This document shows positions 16,394-26,583 of a stretch of DNA of 64,000 nucleotides, piece after piece. A program made the position numbers and the translations under genes. The first letter of the stretch is position 1, and the number at the start of each line of letters is the position of its first letter. Origin of the DNA: Deltaproteobacteria bacterium (GTDB taxonomy: Bacteria; Myxococcota_A; UBA796; CAJQPC01). The notes below the pieces were generated by a model. It was not told the origin of the DNA, did no database searches, and saw only the letters and a list, made by a program, of their open reading frames with translations. The stretch spans positions 62,001 to 126,000 of the forward strand of contig JADKFE010000011.1 in NCBI GenBank assembly GCA_016717595.1, read 5' to 3'.

Positions 16394-18283
16394 ATGAAGA
16401 CCTCGCTCTTCGTCCGTGCTGGCGTGTTCAGCCTCGCGCTGCTCTCCTCATCCCCCGCCTGGGCGCTCTCTTGTGACGAGATCATGAACATGGTCAACGT
16501 CAACGTGCCCGCCAACATCATCGTGCAGACGATGGAGAGCAGCGGCGAGGTGTTCACCAGCGACGCCGTGCGCTGCCTCGTCAACAACGCGGCTCCCAAA
16601 GAGATCGTCGACACCGCCAAGAAGATGTCGGCCAGCGCCCAGCCCGCCGACACCGAGATCGTCCGCGAGGACGAGCCCGAGGTCAAGAAGCCCGCGGGCG
16701 GCGGTGGCGACACCTCCTTCGAGGACGAGGAGCGCATCGGCGAGAAGCGCACCAAGAAGGACTCCTTCGAGGATCTGCCCGAGGAGGGCGAAGAGAAGCG
16801 CACCTCCAAGGACGGCTGCGGTCGCCAGATCGAGGAGGCCGTCGATCTCTACAAGGCCGCGAAGCCCTTGGCCTCGTCCAAGGTGCTGTTCGATCTCGCC
16901 GAGGGCGGCACCTGCCCCAACGACGCCTCGGAGATCTACTACTACCTGGGCCGCAGCCTCTATGAGCTGCAGATGTACCACTCCGCCCAGTACTACTTCA
17001 TGCAGGTCGTCAAGAAGGGGCCCTCCGACCGCTTCTTTGACTACGCCTTGCCCAAGGTCGTCGCCATCGCGCGCCTCACCGGCGACGACTCCGAGCTCCT
17101 GCGCATCGTGCACAAGATCCCGCCCGATGAGTACCCCCGCGCCGCGAAGAACTACCTCAACTACCTCATGGGCGTGCGCCTCTACGACGAGGACAACCTC
17201 AACGAGGCCCGTCGTTACTTCGCCCAGATCTCCACGAAGTCCGGCGACCTCTACCTCAAGTCCAAGTACTTTGAGGGCGTCATCTTCAACCGCACCGGCA
17301 AGCTCAAGTCCGCGGTGAAGGCCTTCGGTGACGTCGTTCGTGACGCCAAGAACGTCGACATCTACACCGAACAAGAGCTCGCCGAGGTCCAGGCTCTTGA
17401 GGACCTCGCGCTGATCAACGTCGCGCGCATCTACTACGGCATCCAGCGCTTCGACGAGTCGAGCCGCTACTACAGCCTCGTGCCTCGCAGCTCCGACTAC
17501 TGGCCCCAAGCCCTCTTTGAGGCGGCCTGGGCCAACTTCATGCAGAACGACCTCAACCTGACCTTGGGTCAGGTGCTCACGGTGCACTCGCCCTTCTACG
17601 CTGAAGACGAGTTCATCCCCGAGGCCACCATCCTGCGCGCGCTGACCTTCTTCAACCTGTGCGAGTACAACCAGGTGGAGCGGGAGCTTCTGGCCTTTGA
17701 GGCCAAGGCCAAGCCGATGCAGGACGAGCTGAAGGACTTCGTGAAGCAGTACAGCACCTCTGAAGGCAAAAAGCTCGCGGACCAAGCCTTCGACGCCTAC
17801 TTCGGCGGCGTGAAGAAAGAGACGGTGCTGCCCAAGTCGATGTTCTTGCGCTTCCTCCGGAACCAAGACCTCCTGGCGTTGGTCAAGCATCTGCAAATGA
17901 TGGAAGACGAAGAGAAGCTCATCAACGCCCAGAAGTCGCTGTGGCTCGACAGCGTCGGCGCTCACCTCAAGACCGTCTTTGAGGAAGACCGTCGCCGCTA
18001 CAAGCAGCGCGCGGGCTTGGTGATGCTCTCTGAGATGGCCCGGATGTCGAACTACCTGGGCGACCTGCTCACCCAGTCCCAGATCATCCGCTTCGAGGTC
18101 GTCTCCGCCCAGCGCAGCGACTACCAGTACAAGGTCGCGAACACCGACCTCGCGGAGACCACCAACCGCGATCAGGTCGACTTCGCCACTGACGTGAACT
18201 TCATCTTCTGGCCCTTCAACGGCGAGTTCTGGGTGGATGAGCTCGGCTTCTACTACTACACCGAGCAGGGCTCTTGTAAGTAG
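16394..18283 (+). CDS. gltC: Periplasmic TPR protein, GltC/NfsC-like
   Basis: GGAG at 16383-16386 supports ATG 16394. The 629-residue product has a signal peptide cleaved after SPAWA, a Cys-containing helical N-terminal domain (LSCDEIMNMVNVNVPANIIV), a charged disordered linker (~95-140) and a long TPR-type solenoid (EIYYYLGRSLYELQMYHSAQ, LINVARIYYGIQRFDESSRY, FEAAWANFMQNDLN). It ends in a compact segment rich in aromatic residues (GFYYYTEQGSC). In M. xanthus, GltC is a periplasmic TPR protein bridging the trans-envelope gliding complex and its Nfs paralogue acts in spore-coat assembly. Gene order and domain plan support that identity; paralogue-level assignment (Glt or Nfs) cannot be made here. 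Confidence 0.72.
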   Translation: MKTSLFVRAGVFSLALLSSSPAWALSCDEIMNMVNVNVPANIIVQTMESSGEVFTSDAVRCLVNNAAPKEIVDTAKKMSASAQPADTEIVREDEPEVKKPAGGGGDTSFEDEERIGEKRTKKDSFEDLPEEGEEKRTSKDGCGRQIEEAVDLYKAAKPLASSKVLFDLAEGGTCPNDASEIYYYLGRSLYELQMYHSAQYYFMQVVKKGPSDRFFDYALPKVVAIARLTGDDSELLRIVHKIPPDEYPRAAKNYLNYLMGVRLYDEDNLNEARRYFAQISTKSGDLYLKSKYFEGVIFNRTGKLKSAVKAFGDVVRDAKNVDIYTEQELAEVQALEDLALINVARIYYGIQRFDESSRYYSLVPRSSDYWPQALFEAAWANFMQNDLNLTLGQVLTVHSPFYAEDEFIPEATILRALTFFNLCEYNQVERELLAFEAKAKPMQDELKDFVKQYSTSEGKKLADQAFDAYFGGVKKETVLPKSMFLRFLRNQDLLALVKHLQMMEDEEKLINAQKSLWLDSVGAHLKTVFEEDRRRYKQRAGLVMLSEMARMSNYLGDLLTQSQIIRFEVVSAQRSDYQYKVANTDLAETTNRDQVDFATDVNFIFWPFNGEFWVDELGFYYYTEQGSCK

Positions 18284-18351
18284 TCGCCGCCATCCCATCC
18301 TCCATCCGTTCGTGACCCTGTGCCCCCGGCGCCCCGAGGAGTTCCTCGCTT

Positions 18352-21300
18352 ATGTCGTCTCTCCGCCCCCTAATGCTGCCCATCACGCTGGCTCTCCTCG
18401 GCGTGACCACCTTCGGTGACGCGGCCTACGCCCAGGATGACCGCGACGCTCGTGAGGAGCGCCGCGTCCTCAAGGCCAATGATGTGGACGAGGCCGCGGG
18501 CCTCTCTGAAGAGTACCGCCGCCTCGCTCGGCAGAAGCGCCAAGAAGAGATGGAGTTCGCTCGGCAGCTCCTCTCGGGCGACACCATCCAGGGTGAGTCC
18601 CGCGCTGAGCTGATGCTTCGCCTCGCGGACCTCTACTTTGAGGAGGGCCGCGACATCTACCTCACGGAGATGGCCGCGTACCAGACCGAGGTCGACCGCT
18701 GCTACAACGACAAGGCCTGCGACCCGACGGCGCTGAAGGCGAACAACACCGAGTCGCGGAAGTGGCAAGACAAGAGCATCAAGCTCTACAAGCAGATCCT
18801 CAGCAGCTACTCGACCTTCGCCCGCGCTGACGAGGCCACGTTCTACCTCGCCTCCGCCCTCAAGGACACGGGCCAGCCCAAAGAGGCCCTCGACCAGTTC
18901 ACGCACCTGGTCAAGACCTACCCCGAGTCCCAGTACGTCCCCGACGCCTACGTGCAGATCGGTGAGCACTACTTCGACGAGAACAACGCCTACAAGGCGC
19001 TCCTCGCGTACCAGAAGGCCACGGCCTACCGCGACAGCAAGATGTACGGCTTCGCGCTGTACAAGCTCGCGTGGTGCTACTACAACGTCGGCGAGTACCG
19101 CAAGGCCATCGACACGATGAAGTCCGTGGTGAAGTACTCCACGGCGGCCCAGCAGGCGGGAGGCACCGGCAAGTCGAACCTCCAGCTCCAAGAGGAGGCC
19201 TTCCGTGACCTCGTGCGTTTCTTCGCCGACGCGGGCGAGATGGACGAGGCGTATGAGTACTTCAAGAGCCTGGGCAAGACCGACCTCATCCGGGACATGC
19301 TCAAGCGCCTCGCGAGCACCTACTTTGAGCAGGGCAAGTTTGAGGACTGCATCCAGACCTACCGCCGCCTGATCGCTGAGGATCCCAACGCCCCCGGCGC
19401 CCCGGACTACCAGAACGAGATCATCCAGGCGTACCGCAAGATCGGCAAAAAAGAGGACACCCTCGCCGAGATCGACAAGCTCCGCCGCACCTACGGCAAG
19501 ACCTCCGCTTGGGCTCGCGCCAACGCGACGAACCAAGACGCGATCAACGAGGCCATGCGGTTCATCGAGAAGAACCTGCGCTCGGTGGCCTTGGACTACC
19601 ACGCCGAGGCCAAGAAGCTCGGCACGGGCGCCAACGCCCGCAAGACCTACGACCTCGCGTACTCGGCCTACTCCACCTACGTCGAGGAGTTCCCCGCCGG
19701 TGAGCACGCCTATGAGATGCGCTACGCCTTCGGCGAGCTCCTCTACACGCTCAAGAAGTTCGACGAGGCCTATGTCCAGTACATGGAGGTCGTGAAGATC
19801 GACGCCAAGGGCCAGCACTCCATGTTCTGTGCGGAGTCCGCCATCTTCGCCGCCAAAGAGATGGTCAAGGTCGAAGAGAAGGAGGGCAAGGTCCAGAAGG
19901 CCGACGCCAAGAACAAGACCGCCATCCTCACCATGACCGATTGGGAGCAGAAGCAGCTCGTCGCGCTCGACCAGTACGCCAAGCTCTACCCGCAGTCCGA
20001 CAAGACCATCGGCGTCATCTACCAAGGCCGGCTACCTGTTCTACAACAAGAACATGTTCAAGGAGGCCTCCGAGCGCTTCCGTACCGTCATCGCGATGAA
20101 CCCCAAGTCCAAAGACGCGATGACGGCCGCAAACCTCATCTTGGACTCCTTGAACCTCATCGAGGACTGGTCCACCCTCAAAGAGGTCGCCAAGGCCTTC
20201 TACGACCAGCCCAACCTCGGCGACACCGCGTTTAAGAAGGAGCTCTACTCGGTCTACGAGCGCTCCTCCTTCAAGCTCATCGAGGAGACCTACAAGAAGG
20301 ACAGCGACCAGGCCAAGGCCGCCAACGCCTTCATGGCCTTCTACAACGAGTTCCCCGCCTCTGAGGTCGGCGATCTCGCGCTGAACAACGCCGCGGCCTA
20401 CTACTACAACCTCAAGCAGCGCGCCGAGGCCATGCAGGCCCGCATCTTGCTGATTGAGAAGTTCCCCAAGTCCAAGTACTACAAAGACCAGGTCGGGCTC
20501 TTGGGCTTCGACTACGAGTCCATGGGCAACTTCGCTGAGGCCGCGAACTGGTACGAGAAGCTCTTCGCGCTGGACAAGGACCACGCCAACGCCTCGGACG
20601 CCATCTACTCCGCGGCGCTCTTCCGCCGCGCCTTGGGTGAGTCCGACAAGGCGGTCAACAACTTCCGCCAGTACATCGCCGCCTACCCCACCAAAGACAA
20701 CGTCCAGCAGGTCCGCCTCGACATCGCCAAGATCTTCGAGGACACCCAGAAGTGGGACCAGGCCGCCGCCACCTACCTCGACTTCTACTCCCAGAAGGAC
20801 ACCTCGGGCATCTCCCCCGACCTCCTCATCTACGCCCGGCTCCGTTACGGCAAGTGCCTCGTCGCCCAGGGCCAAGGCCCCAAGGCTGAGAAGCACTACC
20901 AAGAGTCCGTCGAGTGGTTCAAGAAGGCCAAGGCCTCGGGCACGGCCTTCACCTCCGGCGTCGAGTTCGTCGCCGAGATGATGTTTGTCCTCGCTGAGAA
21001 GCAGTTCAACGAGTTCTCCGCCATGGAGGTCAGCGGGCCCAAGTCCAAGGTCTCCCGCGCTCAAGAGGACAAGGCCCTCACAGACTCGCTGTTCAAGAAG
21101 GCCAAGGCCCTGCAGGCCATCGAGTCCACCTACGCCGACATCATCAACACCGGCGCCGGTGAGTGGGGTCTCGCCGCCCTCGTCCGGCTCGGTCAGGCCT
21201 ATGAGAACTTTGGGCAGTCGCTGCTCAAGTCCTACGTGCCGTCTTACCTCACCGAAGATCAGCGTGAGCTCTACACGATGACCTTGGAGGACAAGGCCTA

Positions 21301-21508
21301 TCCCCAGACCGAGAAGGCCGTCGCCGCCTACGACACGGCGCTGACCAAGTCTTACGAGCTGAACCTCTACAACGACAACACCGCGTTCGCGACCCGCAGG
21401 CTCGGTGAGCTTCGCCCCGATGACTACCCTGGCCTTGAGGAAGAGCTCCTCAAGCCGGCGTACATCTCCGCCGCGCAGAAGTCCACCACCTTCGAGACCG
21501 ATCTCTGA
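18352..21508 (+). CDS. gltD: Large periplasmic TPR protein, GltD/NfsD-like, copy 1 (frameshift near 20030)
   Basis: The start at 18352 has GAGGAG ten bases upstream and a signal peptide ending AAYAQ. The frame is broken near 20030, where this copy reads accaaggccgg and the second copy reads accaggccgg, an extra A. Correcting it gives 1051 residues. The protein is an extended TPR solenoid (EATFYLASALKDTGQPKEALDQF, LYKLAWCYYNVGEYRKAIDTM, IYSAALFRRALGESDKAVNNF), as in GltD (AgmU) of the M. xanthus gliding complex, a periplasmic scaffold. It lies between the GltC-like and GltE-like genes, as in the nfs operon. Residues after ~335 are nearly identical to copy 2 downstream. Confidence 0.75.
19357..21217 (+). 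repeat. Near-identical 1.86-kb tract, copy 1
   Basis: This stretch of the first GltD-like gene is almost base-for-base identical to 24235-26093 in the second copy. The flanking parts of the two genes are clearly diverged on both sides. The boundaries are sharp: identity begins at acctaccgccgcctgatcgc and ends at gagaactttgggcag. The offset drops from 4878 to 4876 across the tract, explained exactly by one extra base here and one missing base in copy 2. Confidence 0.9.
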
Positions 21509-21531
21509 GCCGAGCGTCGAGGAGCCCCCCA

Positions 21532-23010
21532 ATGACCCTTCGTTCTATCAGCACTGTCCTCGCGCTCATCATCGGCGTGACCGTCACCCCCGGCTGCGGC
21601 CCCAAAAAGGTCGAGCCCGAGGTCACGGTGGACGAGAGCACCATCACCGATCCCCTCTTCTTCGCGAAGCGGGGCGTCACCAAGCTCCAGGCGGCCACGC
21701 CGGACTACCAAGGCGCGTACACCGACTTTGAGCGGGCGACCACCTTGGACCCAAACAACGCCAAGATCCAGTACAACGCTGGCTGGACGGCGGAGCGTCT
21801 GGGCAACAAGTCCGGCGCTGAGAAGCACTACCGCGCCGCGTTGGCCAGCAAGGCCGACTACACGAGCGCGCTGGTGAACCTCGCCACCATCCTTGGCGCC
21901 GACAAACGGTACGACGAGGCGATCACCCTCTACAAGACGTATTTAGAGGCCAAGCCCGACGACCTGGAGATCAAGAACAGCCTCGCCGAGACGTACAACC
22001 GCGCGGGTCGGTTTGACGACGCCATCGCCGAGGCCCAGTCGGTCTTGCAGAAGAACCCCGAGGACGTCGCGGCTTACCGCAACCTCTCTCGCGCGTACTT
22101 CGACAAGGGTGAGCTCGCCATGAGCCAGCTCTGCGCCGAGAAGGCGAAGACGCTGAACGAGGGCGACCCGGGCATCTACAACAACATCGGCGTCACCTAC
22201 CTGCAGCAGGGCAACCTCCCCGCCGCCATCGACGCCTTCAAGACCGCCATTCGGCTCGACGCCGACCACGTCGAGGCCAACCTCAACCTGGGCTACGTCG
22301 CGCTGAACTCCGGCGACTACGTCCAGGCCAAGACCTGCTTCTCCGCGGTGAGCACGTCGAACCCCGAGAACGTCGACGCGCTCTTGGGCCTCGCCGTCGC
22401 CCTTCGTGGCACGAAGGAGCTTGAGGAGTCGAACAAGGTCTACGAGCGCATCATGGCGCTTGACCCCACGAACGACCTCGTCTACTTCAACGCCGCCACG
22501 CTGCACGAGAAGTACACGAAGGACTACAAAGCCGCGCTCAAGATGCTGGAGCAGTACAAGACCGTGAACGAGGGCAAGATCGGCCCCAACCACGAGGTCT
22601 TCGCCCGCATGGAGCGCGTCAAGCAGTCCCAGATCGAGGAGGACAAGCGCGTCGCCGAGGCCGCCGCCAAGGCCAAGGCCGCCGAGGACCGCAAGAAGGC
22701 CCAGATGGCCCAGCTTGAGGAGCTCAAGAAGCGCGTCGCGGGCTTCAACCAGAAGCTCACCGCCGCGTCTTGCCCCGCCGTCGCCGAGATGGGCATGCTT
22801 GAGGACTTCAAGATGGTCGTCGAGCAGGCCGAGACGGTGATCACCTCTGAGGAGTTCTCGATGGCCGGTGACATGATCACCTTCATCGACTCCATGGAGC
22901 CCACCCTCGCTGAGCTCATCCCGATGTGTGGTGACGCAGGCGGCGCTCCGGCGCCGGCTCCGGCCCCCGCGCCTGAGACGCCTCCGGCTCCGGCCCCCGC
23001 GCCGCAGTGA
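21532..23010 (+). CDS. gltE: TPR lipoprotein, GltE (AglT)/NfsE-like
   Basis: The 492-residue product has a lipoprotein signal with Cys at 22 (VTVTPGCGPK), then about eight TPR units (AKIQYNAGWTAERLGNKSGAEKHY, PGIYNNIGVTYLQQGNLPAAIDAF, EANLNLGYVALNSGDYVQA). A charged coiled coil follows (~365-405, EEDKRVAEAAAKAKAAEDRK), then a C-terminal domain and a Pro/Ala tail. GltE/AglT is the TPR outer-membrane lipoprotein of the gliding complex, and order and domain plan match. ATG 21532 follows a gaggagcccccc leader 23 bases after the GltD-like stop. A strong terminator follows at 23051, so the A-to-E block forms one transcription unit. Confidence 0.78.
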   Translation: MTLRSISTVLALIIGVTVTPGCGPKKVEPEVTVDESTITDPLFFAKRGVTKLQAATPDYQGAYTDFERATTLDPNNAKIQYNAGWTAERLGNKSGAEKHYRAALASKADYTSALVNLATILGADKRYDEAITLYKTYLEAKPDDLEIKNSLAETYNRAGRFDDAIAEAQSVLQKNPEDVAAYRNLSRAYFDKGELAMSQLCAEKAKTLNEGDPGIYNNIGVTYLQQGNLPAAIDAFKTAIRLDADHVEANLNLGYVALNSGDYVQAKTCFSAVSTSNPENVDALLGLAVALRGTKELEESNKVYERIMALDPTNDLVYFNAATLHEKYTKDYKAALKMLEQYKTVNEGKIGPNHEVFARMERVKQSQIEEDKRVAEAAAKAKAAEDRKKAQMAQLEELKKRVAGFNQKLTAASCPAVAEMGMLEDFKMVVEQAETVITSEEFSMAGDMITFIDSMEPTLAELIPMCGDAGGAPAPAPAPAPETPPAPAPAPQ

Positions 23011-23050
23011 GGCCTCGCGGCTGAGCGCGCTCAGAGCGCCAACCAAGAGA

Positions 23051-23082
23051 CGGCCCCCGGTGATCCTGGGGGCCGTTTTTTA
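23051..23082 (+). terminator. Rho-independent terminator after the GltE-like gene
   Basis: An 8-bp GC stem (cggccccc/gggggccg) with a nine-base loop is followed by tttttta. It separates the A-to-E block from the second GltD-like gene; the remaining gap to 23268 shows no other feature I can support. Confidence 0.85.
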
Positions 23083-23268
23083 TTCCTTGAAGCCGAACGC
23101 CGTCGGGAACCTCGTCGGGGAGATCGTGTCAAGTCTGCGTCAAGGGCGCCCCGTCGTCGGCGCTCTTGACCCCGCTCGCGCACCCCTGAGCCCCCCCCTG
23201 AGCCCACACAGACTCCATGGAGCCACAAGGCTCTCGGGCCGCGCTCTGCCTCAATCCTAGGAGCCCCC

Positions 23269-26200
23269 ATGAGCCGCCCCCGCGCCGCCCTGTTCGCCCT
23301 CTTTGTGCTGTGTTCAAACAGTCCAGACGCCTTCGCCCAAGACGATCGGGCCGCGCGGGAGGAGCGCCGGGCGCTCCGCGTCGAGGACGTCGGAGAAGGC
23401 GCCGCGAACGAGGCGCTTCAAGCCCAGGCGCGAGAGGCGCACCTCAAAGAGATGGCGTTCGCCCGGCAGCTTCTGGCGTCGGCGGACCTGCCGCAAGAGA
23501 CCCGGGCGGACCTCACCTTACGCCTCGCCGAGCTGACCTTAGAGGAGAGCCGTTATTGGCTCGACGTTGAGATGGCGACGTTTGAGGAGGCCCAGACCAC
23601 CTGCGAGCGCTCCCCCGGCTGTGAGCCCAGCGAGCTAAAGCCCGACCACGCCGAGTCTCGGCGCTGGCAACGTCAGAGCGTGCGGCTCTGTGAGGAGCTG
23701 CTCAAGAGCGCTCCCAACTACGCCCGCGCCGATGAGGTGTTGTACCTCCTGGGCATCACCCACATGGCGCTCGGTGAGGTCGAAGGCACGCTCAAGCACC
23801 TCACGGCCTTGGTGAAGACCCACCCCAGCTCACCCCGCGCCCCCGACGCCTATGTGCTGCTCGGCGAGCACTATTTCGACGCCGGGAACCCACACAAAGC
23901 GGCGCTCGCGTACAGCAAAGTGCTCGCCTGGCCCGACCATCCGCTTTACCCCTTCGCCGTCTACAAGCTCGCGTGGTGTGACTACAACGTCGGCGAGCAC
24001 CGCAAAGCGATCGACGGCATGAAACGGGTCGTCAACTTGAGCGGCGGGGGTGAGACGACGGCGCTGCGGGACGAGGCCCTGGTGGACCTCGTGCGTTTTT
24101 TCGCCGACGCGGGGGAGCTCGACGAGGCCATCGTTTATTACAAGAGCCTCGGTGAGGAGGACCGAATCAGCGACCTCTTGGGCCGCCTCGCGCAGATGTA
24201 CGTCGAGCAGGGGAAATTGGAGGAGGCGGTGCTCACCTACCGCCGCCTGATCGCTGAGGATCCCAACGCCCCCGGCGCCCCGGAAACCCAGAACGAGATC
24301 ATCCAGGCGTACCGCAAGATCGGCAAAAAAGAGGACACCCTCGCCGAGATCGACAAGCTCCGCCGCACCTACGGCAAGACCTCGGCTTGGGCTCGCGCCA
24401 ACGCGACGAACCAAGACGCGATCCACTCGGCCATGCGGTTCATCGAGAAGAACCTGCGCTCGGTGGCCTTGGACTACCACGCCGAGGCCAAGAAGCTCGG
24501 CACGGGCGCCAACGCCCGCAAGACGTATGACCTCGCGTACTCGGCTTACTCCACCTACGTCGAGGAGTTCCCCGCCGGTGAGCACGCCTATGAGATGCGC
24601 TACGCCTTCGGCGAGCTCCTCTACACGCTCAAGAAGTTCGACGAGGCCTATGTCCAGTACATGGAGGTCGTGAAGATCGACGCCAAGGGCCAGCACTCCA
24701 TGTTCTGTGCTGAGTCCGCCATCTTCGCCGCCAAAGAGATGGTCAAGGTCGAAGAGAAGGAGGGCAAGGTCCAGAAGGCCGACGCCAAGAACAAGACCGC
24801 CATCCTCACCATGACCGATTGGGAGCAGAAGCAGCTCGTCGCGCTGGACCAGTACGCCAAGCTCTACCCGCAGTCCGACAAGACCATCGGCGTCATCTAC
24901 CAGGCCGGCTACCTGTTCTACAACAAGAACATGTTCAAGGAGGCCTCCGAGCGCTTCCGTACCGTCATCGCGATGAACCCCAAGTCCAAAGACGCGATGA
25001 CGGCCGCCAACCTCATCTTGGACTCGTTGAACCTCATCGAGGACTGGTCCACCCTCAAAGAGGTCGCCAAGGCCTTCTACGACCAGCCAAACCTCGGCGA
25101 CACCGCCTTTAAGAAGGGCTCTACTCGGTCTACGAGCGCTCCTCCTTCAAGCTCATCGAGGAGACAACCAAGAAGGACAGCGACCAGGCCAAGGCCGCCA
25201 ACGCCTTCATGGCCTTCTACAACGAGTTCCCCGCCTCCGAGGTCGGCGATCTCGCGCTCAACAACGCCGCCGCCTACTACTACAACCTCAAGCAGCGCGC
25301 TGAGGCCATGCAGGCCCGCATCTTGCTGATTGAGAAGTTCCCCAAGTCCAAGTACTACAAGGATCAGGTCGGCCTCCTCGGCTTCGACTACGAGTCCATG
25401 GGCAACTTCGCCGAGGCCGCCAACTGGTACGAGAAGCTCTTCGCGCTCGACAAAGACCACGCCAACGCCTCGGACGCCATCTACTCCGCCGCGCTCTTCC
25501 GCCGCGCCTTGGGTGAGTCCGACAAGGCGGTCAACAACTTCCGCCAGTACATCGCCGCCTACCCCACCAAAGACAACGTCCAGCAGGTCCGCCTCGACAT
25601 CGCCAAGATCTTCGAGGACACCCAGAAGTGGGACCAGGCCGCCGCTACGTACCTCGACTTCTACTCCCAGAAGGACACCTCGGGCATCTCCCCTGACCTC
25701 CTCATCTACGCGCGCCTCCGCTACGGCAAGTGCCTCGTCGCCCAGGGCCAAGGCCCCAAGGCTGAGAAGCACTACCAGGAGTCCGTCGAGTGGTTCAAGA
25801 AGGCCAAGGCCTCGGGCACGGCCTTCACCTCGGGCGTCGAGTTCGTCGCTGAGATGATGTTTGTCCTCGCCGAGAAGCAGTTCAACGAGTTCTCCGCCAT
25901 GGAGGTCAGCGGGCCCAAGTCCAAGGTCTCCCGCGCTCAAGAGGACAAGGCGCTCACCGACTCGCTGTTCAAGAAGGCCAAGGCCCTCCAGGCCATCGAG
26001 GTCACTTACTCCGACATCATCAACACCGGCGCCGGTGAGTGGGGTCTCGCCGCCCTCGTCCGGCTCGGTCAGGCCTATGAGAACTTTGGGCAGGCGATCC
26101 TGAGCTCCTACGTCCCGAGCTACCTGACGGAGGACCAGCGGGCGCTCTACGCCATGGCCCTGGAGGACAAGGCCTGGGCCCAGCGCCAGAAGGCCGCGGA

Positions 26201-26384
26201 CAGCTACCGCCTCGCGCTCACCCAAGCGTGGAAGCTCGGCTTGTACACGCCGATGACGCGCTTGGCGACGGAGCGCCTCGGCGCCTTACGCCCGGAGGAG
26301 CTGCCGCCCTTGGAGGAGTCGATCCTGGAGCCGGGCTACCTCAGCGCCCAGGATCGCCGGGCCGACTTTGAGCGCACGCTCTGA
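23269..26384 (+). CDS. Large periplasmic TPR protein, GltD/NfsD-like, copy 2 (frameshift near 25116)
   Basis: ATG 23269 has TAGGAG upstream and a signal peptide ending DAFAQD. One base is missing near 25116 (aagaagggctc here, aagaaggagctc in copy 1). Correcting it gives 1038 residues with the same TPR solenoid as copy 1. The first ~320 residues are only moderately similar to copy 1 (shared RLIRFFADAGE-type and YKLAWCDYNVGEHRKAID blocks). The middle ~620 residues are nearly identical, and the last ~95 diverge again. It has its own terminators before and after, so it is a separate transcription unit. Two D-type scaffolds could form alternative complexes; this is inference. Confidence 0.75.
24235..26093 (+). 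repeat. Near-identical 1.86-kb tract, copy 2
   Basis: This is the partner of 19357-21217. The few differences are mostly silent third-position changes, plus a short changed patch near 25165 (acaacc here, acctac in copy 1). Confidence 0.9.
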
Positions 26385-26419
26385 GCGAGGCTCGGCGACA
26401 GCACCCAAAATGAGATGAA

Positions 26420-26451
26420 GGAGGGCCCCGATCAGGGTCCTCCTCTTTTTT
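26420..26451 (+). terminator. Rho-independent terminator after second GltD-like gene
   Basis: The stem ggaggGccc/gggTcctcc (one G-T pair) with loop cgatca is followed by a T-rich run (tctttttt). Confidence 0.85.
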
Positions 26452-26469
26452 GGCCGCGATCGTTCAGCC

Positions 26470-26488
26470 GATATTGACTATCACTTTC
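26470..26488 (+). promoter_or_regulatory. Fur-box-like site 1
   Basis: GATATTGACTATCACTTTC matches the 19-base E. coli Fur consensus GATAATGATAATCATTATC at 14 of 19 positions by hand count. It lies just upstream of the predicted -35 of the iron-uptake operon, in an unusually AT-rich patch. Confidence 0.6.
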
Positions 26489-26497
26489 AACAAGGTG

Positions 26498-26527
26498 ATG
26501 ACATCCACGCCTCTCCTGAGTTATCCT
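26498..26527 (+). promoter_or_regulatory. Candidate promoter of the iron-uptake operon
   Basis: ATGACA (26498-26503, five of six to TTGACA) is followed after 18 bases by TATCCT (26522-26527). It is framed by the two Fur-like boxes, the arrangement expected for iron repression. Confidence 0.5.
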
Positions 26528-26538
26528 GCGACTCGTCC

Positions 26539-26557
26539 GATATTGAAAGTCAATATC
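26539..26557 (+). promoter_or_regulatory. Fur-box-like site 2 (perfect palindrome)
   Basis: GATATTGAAAGTCAATATC is a perfect 8-3-8 inverted repeat and matches the Fur consensus at 15 of 19 positions by hand count. It would cover the region just after the predicted transcription start, 27 bases before the first gene. Confidence 0.7.
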
Positions 26558-26583
26558 AACATGAGCCCCGCTGGAGTGACCCC

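Noticed and set aside
16448..18298. 616-residue minus-strand ORF
   Set aside because: It is the antisense shadow of the GltC-like gene, whose signal peptide, TPR pattern and ribosome site are convincing.
18352..26384. Insertion sequence or transposon as the cause of the duplicated tract
   Set aside because: There is no transposase, no terminal inverted repeats and no target-site duplication; the identical block lies wholly inside coding sequence.
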